Shown here: one piece after another, positions 56,250-64,000 of the stretch
Layout: each line of letters begins with the position of its first letter
Position numbering within the stretch: the first letter of the stretch is position 1
Source: Heliocidaris tuberculata
Lineage: Eukaryota > Echinodermata > Echinoidea > Camarodonta > Echinometridae
Reading direction: 5' to 3'
Assembly (NCBI GenBank): GCA_025618425.1
Contig: CM046841.1
Coordinates: 10,426,654 to 10,490,653, forward strand
DNA: 64,000 nucleotides
Program-made: the position numbers and the translations under genes
Notes under the pieces: generated by a model
What the model saw: the letters and a program-made list of their open reading frames with translations, nothing else
Told to the model about the DNA's origin: nothing
The model's database searches: none

Positions 56250-57600
56250 GTACTATTCATTCAATTCAATTCAATTCAATTCAATTCACATTTATTAGGC
56301 AAAATAAAATCACATTTTGTTTAAAAAAACAAATACAATAATAAAAGATATGCCAGGATTGCTAAAAAAGTTAAAAACTTGTAAAAAAGCAACCCCTTAT
56401 TACAATACAAAAATTACAAAACAATAGAACAATAGAAATAATAAATACACATAAAAATATACATAAATACACATAGAACAAATAATATAACCAAAAATTC
56501 CAACAAATAAAACAATTGATGTGGTGACGAAATGCGTATAAAATATATAAAATTGCACTGAGTCAGGCATGATAAGTGGCAAGTATAGATCTTGTTACAT
56601 CTCTTTTAAAAATATTGAACCTTCTTTCACCCTTTAAATTATGTTGTAATGAATTCCATTTGAGTGGCCCTTGATATCTGATAGATTTATTAATCAAAAA
56701 AGCGTTCGTGAATTTTGGTAAATGGTAGTCATCTTTTCGCCTGGTATTGAGTGAATGTATATCTGAGTTGAAACGGAAACTGTCAAAGAATGTGATTGGT
56801 AACATATTATTTTTGAATTTGAACATGAAAAGCAATGTATTTTGGAGAAGAATATCTGGTAATTTAAGCAATTTCAAGGAATAAAAAAGTGCAGAAGTGT
56901 GCGCTCTAAAGGGAGCGCCACCACACAACCTTACAGCTCGTTTTTGAAGAGTAAAAAGAGGTTTCAACAATTTATCAAACGTTCTTCCCCAGACTAAATT
57001 ACAATACAAAAGGTACGGATATACAAGTGAATGATACAGTGTAAGCATGGATTCAAAAGGAAGAATACTCTTTAGTTTACTCATGACTCCAATATTAGTG
57101 CGAATCTTCTTAGAAATCAATTCAGTGTGTTTTTCCCACGTGAGCTTGTTGTCAATAACAACTCCTAAAAAGTTTGCAAATTCCACTTGATCAATAATGT
57201 TACCATCTAAATTCAGAGTAGCCTCTTCCATTCTGTCAATATTTTTTCTCCTAAAGTTAAATAACATAAATTTTGTTTTGGTTTGATTAATTTTAAGTTT
57301 ATTTGCAGAAAACCAATTTGCAACCTTTTGGAGTTCAATATTAGCTTCAAAAATTAAATCATCCAAATTTTTACCAGAATAAAATATGTTCGTGTCATCG
57401 GCATACAAAACATAGTGCAATTTCCTTGAGGATTCAACTACATCATTTACAAAAAGCAAAAGTAATAGCGGGCCTAAGATGCTGCCCTGAGGAACGCCCT
57501 TCACGATGGGTAACAATTCAGAATCAGTTTCATTGTATTTTACAAACTGAGTTCTATTCCACAAATAACTTTGAAACCATTCTAACCATTCTTATCATGT
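56250..57600 (-). mobile_element. 5'-truncated non-LTR retrotransposon
   Basis: The reverse transcriptase remnant is followed by a 3' region of about 300 bases and, at 56257-56287, a short tail of repeated aattg/ttgaa units (minus strand). Simple-repeat tails are usual for CR1/L2/Jockey-like elements. The 5' end stops near 57600, exactly where the flanking palindrome arm resumes. Confidence 0.75.
56563..57564 (-). CDS. Reverse transcriptase C-terminal part of a non-LTR element
   Basis: An intact frame of 333 residues runs from the VPQGSILGPLLLLLFVND motif (residues about 24-41), through the catalytic YADDTN (about 53-58) and LKINQTKTKFMLF (about 90-102), to FLGVVIDNKLTWEKH (about 132-146), followed by the thumb and C-terminal region with YPYLLYCNLVWG. 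The order and motifs fit CR1/L2/Jockey-like reverse transcriptases. The N-terminal reverse transcriptase motifs and the endonuclease are missing, so it cannot be autonomous; the in-frame bases upstream (WFQSYLWNRTQF) show the true frame continued past the assigned Met before truncation. The absence of stops suggests recent insertion. Confidence 0.82.
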   Translation of the reverse strand: MWNRTQFVKYNETDSELLPIVKGVPQGSILGPLLLLLFVNDVVESSRKLHYVLYADDTNIFYSGKNLDDLIFEANIELQKVANWFSANKLKINQTKTKFMLFNFRRKNIDRMEEATLNLDGNIIDQVEFANFLGVVIDNKLTWEKHTELISKKIRTNIGVMSKLKSILPFESMLTLYHSLVYPYLLYCNLVWGRTFDKLLKPLFTLQKRAVRLCGGAPFRAHTSALFYSLKLLKLPDILLQNTLLFMFKFKNNMLPITFFDSFRFNSDIHSLNTRRKDDYHLPKFTNAFLINKSIRYQGPLKWNSLQHNLKGERRFNIFKRDVTRSILATYHA

Positions 57601-58350
57601 GTTAATTGCACAGATACCAAGCAAGCTCCTCTATTATGCCTTGTCAGATGGTCAATGGCTGTGTTTACATAATCCTGACAATATTTTTTGGCTACTTTTG
57701 AGAAAGCAATACATTTTCCACAATGTAATAACTTATTAACCAAAATACCAATTAACACCAAATTGCACCTCAAGAAGATGATTATACTCAAAATTATGTT
57801 ATGAAAATTTAAAGTGAATTGAATGAAACGCTTTTGAATTATCATAGTCAGAAGGTAAGAAATGGTCTTTCTTGGCATACATAGCATTTTGGGGGGCAAA
57901 GCATTGTCAAAGGGCACTTTGGGGTTTTAATTTCAGGGGGTCTGACACCCCCTTCCCGATGGACAATTTTGTCAGTTTTTATATTTTTGGAATGTACATC
58001 CATAGCTCTTCCTTCTGACAAAATTTGGTCTCTGGGCTTTAAGGGGAAAAATTTACCCCAATTTTTAGGGGCCGTCTGACACCCCATCCCGACAGAAATT
58101 TTTGTCATTTTTTTGTGTTTTGTAATGTCCAGTCATACTACTTCCTACTGACAAAGTTTGGTGCATGGGTGAGATGGGGTGAAATCGACCCGACTTTGGG
58201 GTCTCTTTCGGGGGCTCTGGGGGCTTAACCCGGCGGCTACGGTCAGGCTGACAACCTTTTTGTCAATAACTTAGATGGTCTAAGTAACTTTACGGGGTCA
58301 AATCTTATGGGTAAAATGGGGTGACTATTTCGGGACAGGCTCCCAGATTA

Positions 58351-61300
58351 TTAACAGATTGACTTACGCTACACTCTGTACAAATGAACCTCACAGCACA
58401 TGGAGATCATCATTATCATGATAACTTAAAGGTAGATTCCCCATGAATAAAGAAAGTATCTCCTAGGAACTGTGTCATATTTCTATGTCCTTTGACACGT
58501 CATCTTATGCCCGTGTACTTGCGAGCATGGACGTGATGGTCAATTTTAATAGTGAGAATTTAATGCTGGAGAAAGATGGCTTTAGAGGTAGATGTATCTT
58601 AGAAGCAGCGGAGGCGTTGCTATGCCATTTTCAATGGGGATGGAGAATACAGTGTGGGAGTATTCCCCTACAAGCCTATACATAAATAGCTGCACAATAA
58701 TAAAATATCTCCTGACTCAGTATTCCCAATTTGCTGACGAATGTCAAAAGTGGCCGTAAGATTTTCATAATTATTTGCTTGACCAGGGCTCAGATTCGTT
58801 TCTAACAAGCCACCCGCACCCCTCCCACTCGACAAAAGTCATCATTTAATTTTTTTTTTTGGTGGGGGACTGCTATTAAAGGTCGAAAATTAATTTGACG
58901 CCCCCTAAAAACAAGAATTTATCATCACCCCCACCCCTCCCGATCTCTAGCGATGCTCCTGTATCTATGGGGACAAAGTAGGCTATAGGACTTGAAACCA
59001 AACATTGCATCAGTGTAAATACGATATGAGTGAAGTTTTTTATTTCAATAACATATTTTTACTAGTCTGGACTATTTTTAGGAGAGGTTAGGAAAGTCGA
59101 CTTTGTGTCAGTTTCCGCCGAACAATTTAGTTTCTATGTTACTCAACATTATGCAGACTGAAAAGTCATAAAGCAATGTAGATATTAGTGTTTACTTTCA
59201 TTAACGGCGGAACCAGCGGATGGATGAAAGCAATCACATAGAATATGGTTTGAATGAAGTTCGCGTACATCTAACATACTTTGTAAAAGATTAATGAGTA
59301 AATTTTGAACAAATTTTTAATGTTAGTATAGCTACCACTTGTATTTTTATGTTGTTTCTTTGCTTTATAAAGGAGAATGAAACCCTGGGGGAAATATCCA
59401 TTTTAATGAAAAGAGAGGATAGAGAGAAGCAATTTTAAAAAGTTCCATCAAAATCGGTTACGAAATGAAAAAGTTATGAAATTTTGAAAAGTCTCAATTT
59501 ACTTTCTATGGCGATCCTCAAATTGGCAATGTTGCTTCAAAATGGCAGGTTTAGTAGTACAACTCTCAATATGTTTTGTACCAAAAATTTCATAGTTTCT
59601 CCATTATCTCTAAAGATGCATGCTGTTTATCTTTCTGTGAACTCAACATATGTTGTGTCAAATACATTTTCCCACGATATATCTTGAGCTAAGAAAGAGA
59701 CAAGCTGCACCTTGAGAGATAATGGGGAAATTTATGAATATATGAAATCTTGTGTACAGAACCTATGGAGAGTTGTACTACTAAACCTTTCACTTTAAAG
59801 CAACATTGCCAATTTAAGGATCGCCATAGAAAGTAAATTGAGACTTTTCAAACTTTTATAACTTTCTCATTTCGTAACCGATTTCGATTCAACTTTAAAA
59901 AAAAATACTTCTCTCTATCCCGTCTTTTCATTAAAATTCATTTTCCCCAGGGTTTCATTCCCCTTTAAAGTGGGCCCATGAATGTACGTAAAAAAATTAA
60001 ACATGTTAAGCACACCCACCTTGTACCTGTCGTTGACTGGAATTTGAGAAAATATGAATAAGGTAGCGAACAACACTTCTCTAATCAGGGTGCATAGCTT
60101 TATTTATTAATATTATTTTCTTTTGTTCGTTGGTTTGCTTGATTGAATTTATTTCTGCGTTCAATAGCATAATACAAAATATGATAATATCACAGAAAAA
60201 AGATGGCAGTACCCGAATGGCTTCTTGAATAAATCCAATTGTACCAGTAAAGATTCATGTTTTTTTTTTTTTTAATGAATCAAAGAAGCAAATGTATGAA
60301 AACGTTATGAAATATAGCTTTACTTTCACGCATATCGATAGCCCATGGCTACTTCAAAATAATGCTGCAGGGACCTAATCTAATATAATCGATTCATCAA
60401 CCCCCCCCCCCCCGGCTTTTTATATAAAAACCAAGTAACAACTGTCATGACTCTGTACAAAAATTATGAACAACTAATCAAATTATTTCACGAGCTTTAA
60501 TCAATAAGTAAAACGAAACAGGACCCAGCCGATTATGAATCTTCAATAGAATCAGAGAAAAAAAAAATAGACGTGTTCACAAATACATTAAAATTTTATG
60601 CATACTTTTAAAACAAAGGTTGTTTTTGAAAACCTTAAAGCTTGTCAGAGGCTTGTCAGACATAGCAACAAGTAATGTATGCAAACTGGATTCCAAGTAT
60701 TGTAGTTCATTCATTAATAACAGGTTAATGGAATACCTCGTTACTAGGTCCTCAGGAAAGAAACATCCATAAATTTGAATAACTTTGTGAACAGGTCTAT
60801 TAAACAGGAGAGGAACATCTCTATAGGCAGATCCCCCCCCCCCCCCCCCACGTTTATGCATCTTTTGCGGACGATGTATACCCTGGACACCTTAACAGGT
60901 TTTTTTTTAGAGGTTTTCCCGATCTGTCAAGGAAAAGTTCATATTCATAAATAATAGAAATGAATTCTTCGCAACAGGTAGTATAAGGATAACAACGTTA
61001 TCAAAGGAGAAGAATACGCTACATTTTACTTCATCATGAAAACAAGACAAAATAATGTGAAAAAAGGTTTCGCAACAATTTGCTGACTTTAAAAAGGGAT
61101 TCTCTCCTTTGCCCAAGGCCACACCCCGTTATAATAGGAATCAGTTCCAGCTGAATTGATTCATTGTACTCGAATGCGGACAGTTAGTTCCCTTCCCCCT
61201 TTTGTCATCACTCCGGCACATGTTGGTCTTTTGTTGACATAACTTTGGAATCTCCCACCAAATAAAACATCCAATAACATCAATAATAACGAAAGGGCCT

Positions 61301-61826
61301 CAGTGAAAAATAGAAATGTCTATAGACATGTAGTCAATACAAATTTGGTGTCGGGCGGCCGTCGGGAGATAATTCAAAGGAACGAACGCACTCGGGTTCA
61401 GCTGCAGTCATTTTGTACACAGGTATATTAACGTGCGGATGTTTCGATAATGAGCACACGCGCTACTGTACTTTTCAGAACGACTCATTCATTCATTGTC
61501 ATGCAAAAGTTATCTATATAGCGTGCACATGGACTTTGAGTTTGCCTTGCGCCTTGGCAAATCGAGCTGAGCGGCCAATATTTGTGGTAGTTGTGAATGC
61601 GGATCAGTCTTTCCTAATCTATTGACTTGTAAATGGAATCTTAAAACGGTTTACTGAACCACAAGGCGGAGGCAGGTTGCAAATCGCTGGAACACCACTG
61701 TGAAAATCTTCCCTAGGGGTACAACAAAACCGAACAGGGGTACATTAGCCGCACAGGGGTGCAACATTACCCCCTTGTCTTGTTTGATTCTTGACTTGGA
61801 TCGCTGTGGACCTTTTTCGAGGCGCC
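58351..61826. other. Unassigned region with one palindromic element
   Basis: Apart from the element at 59365-59970 and poly-C runs (about 60401, 60833), I see no supported gene. Reading frames here are short and not conserved-looking. Confidence 0.55.
59365..59970. repeat. Long inverted-repeat element
   Basis: The left end ggagaatgaaaccctggggg and right end ccccagggtttcattcccct are inverted. Inner segments (agtctcaatttactttctat, gcgatcctcaaattggcaat) recur inverted at 59800-59850. Arms are about 200 bases. Confidence 0.82.
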
Positions 61827-61902
61827 ATGGATCGGGGAAAAGCTGTGCCGTGGAATCTTAAAATACCAGTCATGGGTTTGGCGATTGGGGTGCAATTATT
61901 AC
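61827..61902 (+). CDS. Candidate first coding exon of a further gene
   Basis: ATG at 61827 opens MDRGKAVPWNLKIPVMGLAI and continues GVQLL to a strong donor, TTAC|gtaagt, in phase 1. The Met-basic-hydrophobic pattern would fit a signal anchor or first membrane helix, and loosely resembles the N-terminus of multi-pass transporters such as Rh-type proteins. No second exon is recognised in the remaining 2 kb, so this is weak. Confidence 0.25.
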
Positions 61903-64000
61903 GTAAGTACGACCCAGTGTTCTCTCATTACCCTTGATGACCTGATAGTAATCTAGATAGCGTTGTGTATGCAAACTATAGAAATACGGATAACTTTGTA
62001 ATACCTTTTGTGATTCCTTGACGGTTGATATTTTTTGTAATAGTTTGTATAAAATACGTCACGATAAATACCAAGTAAGAGTACATTTTATCGAATTCCA
62101 GTCCACCCAAAGGAAATCTAAATACCAATACGGATAGAAAATATGAATCGACATCGACAGAAAAAAAAAAGAAGTTCACAAGAATAAGTGAATAACATGG
62201 CAGCATTTAGAGTTTAGCTATCATCATCATCCGATCAGAGACATGCTCCTTGGAGTTGAAACATTAATATAGAGATGTGTACTTTTTAGGGTGAAAATGT
62301 GATCAAATAATACTGAAGTTGTGTTGTCAAATAAAGAGAAAAGGATATTGCAAAGTGAGCTAACTTAAAATTTGATGCTTGGTACGACGGTTAATTTTTT
62401 GTTCTTTTTACAATAAAAAGCATTATTTAAAATACTCATCAACTTTCTAGTTCAAGTTCTGAACATATAATACCCGAGTTTCTGCCTCATTTAATGAGTT
62501 ATTGTAACTCATTCCCTTTATATTTCATGGATTCAGATGACATTAAGAAGTATCGATGTTCAAAGATATCTTGCAGGACAAGTTTTACAGTTGTAAAACA
62601 GCGTTTTGATCCAACCTAATTCCTGGTTTAAAATTGTGAATGTATAACGCCTAGTTTCTTTTTCATTCAACCGGTCATCTTTATCTTTACAACCTATTGT
62701 CTTTGTTTCCGTATGGCATAATTATACTGTAGTCTTGATGTTTGATTATAATTTCTAGAAATAAGTTTCGGTTGTCAAAGGCTTCATCTGAGAAGGTCAT
62801 TAAATAAATGTATGTCTAGGAACTTTTAATGCTTTTAGAGTTTCTTGTTTGCTATCACTGAAATAAACTACAACCTTCTTTTTGGACAATGCGTTTTTCC
62901 TATGTATATTGAAGGCACTCTCTAATTTATGATTTTCGAATTATTACAACAACCCCCCCCCCCCAAAAAAAAAAAAACAACAACACACAAAACAACAACA
63001 ACAACAAACAAACAACAAAGCCCTCAATTGTAATAGGGACAGGAATTACCATAAAGTAACTTCAGACCCATTTTAAAATTTGAAAACAACGTTTAGAGTT
63101 TTAGATGACATTATCTTTGGAAAAATATATGTTTCCAAAAAATCCTCTCAAAATTCCCCAAAAGTCTTTTTTGACCACTTGACAACGGGCTATATTCTAT
63201 ATAGTTGCTTTAAAAAAAAAAATAATTTCTTCTCTTTTTCGGGGGTTGGTGGACAACCTCCCACCACACACATGACACATGTCCATGACTTCATCCAGAT
63301 TGGTGAACCCGTGTGATGGTACACAAGTAAGTTGTTTAGAATTTCATCTGTTCGATGGGGACACAAACATATCGGTATGGCAGAGATTCTTTTCCAGCTG
63401 CTCATGTATCCGCTGACGAATAGCATGGCCTCTGTCCCATTAAGACTACACGTGTAGAACCCATCATACATCTATATCAATTTACTGATGACCATTTAAT
63501 TAGCCCTGTCCGACAAATGGCACACATTAACTGGCTCCCTACACAAACCCGGTTGGTCTGCTTACTAGGTTTATCCAGGGAACTGTAATGGTTAATCGAT
63601 GAGGTCTTACATTTTTATACATTCTAGGCCTCTCACATCCCCTTCCTACCCCTTGGAATAAGTGTATCCCCAAAGACTTTGTAAGTGCCTAAATGAATTT
63701 TGTAATTAAATGTCAAATCACATTGCATATTGTACAAAGCTTTTACGGTCTGATGTGAAAAGTAGCTAACATTCGAATCTTGACTCTGAAATGGTATAGC
63801 TGCTGGAGTTGTCTGTGCCCTCTGACCGGCAAAAAACAAGTAAAAGACAACAAAAGAAGAAGAATGAGAAGAAGATGAAGAAGAATAAGAAGAATATAAA
63901 TAAAAGGTTCTCACATTTTCAGGGCCGTTTTCACCCCTTCTGACAGCCCTTCCGGGGATCCGACGGGGGAGGACGGGGGCGGGGGCGTGTTTTTTTTTTT
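61903..64000. other. Right end of window, unassigned
   Basis: AT-rich sequence with a poly-C/poly-A block (62954-63020) and a GAA-rich tract (63845-63895). No coding exon is supported. Confidence 0.5.

Larger units (their letters stand above)
54545..58345. mobile_element. Large nested inverted-repeat structure
   Basis: The outer arms, 54545-54850 and about 58040-58345, are near-exact inverted copies (ggagcctgtcccgaaatagt at the left end, actatttcgggacaggctcc at the right). The inner arms, 55786 to about 56226 and 57610 to 58040, are also inverted copies. The right arm is continuous; the left is split by an insert at 54851-55785. A 5'-truncated non-LTR element sits in the centre. It is probably a palindromic DNA element with nested insertions. 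Confidence 0.75.

Noticed and set aside
55803..58108. Similar frames on both strands at 55803-56201 and 57582-58108
   Set aside because: They are the two inverted arms of a repeat, not genes.
63190..63471. 93-residue minus-strand frame with several Cys and Trp
   Set aside because: It has mixed composition but no motif, start context or neighbouring exon to support it, and its end is a Lys-rich A/T tract.

Overview
The window is eukaryotic DNA, most likely from an echinoderm and probably a sea urchin. This is inferred from small phased exons with GT..AG introns, very abundant microsatellites, poly-G and poly-A runs, tRNA-derived SINEs, many short palindromic non-autonomous DNA elements, and fragments of non-LTR retrotransposons. 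No database search was possible, so the species is not established.

The main content is a head-to-tail array, all on the + strand, of four related genes, called A to D here. They encode small type I membrane glycoproteins that I do not recognise as a named family. Gene A (about 1402-12116) lacks its 5' end in this window. Genes B (17032-22912), C (26452-37280) and D (44123-49694) look complete. I rebuilt each by hand from splice sites and every junction keeps frame. The shared plan is: a 20-nt first coding exon for seven residues (M[AT]xxFQR); an exon with the rest of a signal peptide plus a Thr/Ser-rich, mucin-like ectodomain; a short transmembrane exon; and one or more charged cytoplasmic-tail exons. 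Intron phases are conserved: 2 after exon 1, 1 before the transmembrane exon, 2 after it.

The tails come in two unrelated kinds. A and B share a Lys/Pro-rich tail carrying two copies of a [LM]LA[DN]I[LI]xP motif and ending in a PPQNSAAGML exon. C and D share an acidic single-exon tail with an STSLTTK...PADQA...VHVKV block. B joins a C/D-like signal and transmembrane part to an A-like tail, so the cluster looks mosaic. Genes B-D also share promoter-like blocks at nearly fixed distance upstream of the ATG.

Region by region: 1-1400 holds a SINE head and repeats; 1.4-12.1 kb is gene A, with introns rich in microsatellites and palindromic elements; 12.1-17.0 kb is repeats and minisatellites; 17.0-22.9 kb is gene B; 22.9-26.4 kb is repeats and a possible shared 3' flank; 26.4-37.3 kb is gene C, whose second intron holds a broken reverse transcriptase and a duplicate of the start of its own third intron; 37.3-44.1 kb is repeats; 44.1-49.7 kb is gene D; 49.7-54.5 kb is mostly unassigned; 54.5-58.35 kb is a large nested inverted-repeat structure around a 5'-truncated non-LTR element; 58.4-64 kb is mostly unassigned, with one palindromic element and a weak candidate first exon of another gene at 61827.

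A cell-surface role for the four proteins (mucin-like ectodomain, signalling or scaffold tail) is inferred from architecture only.
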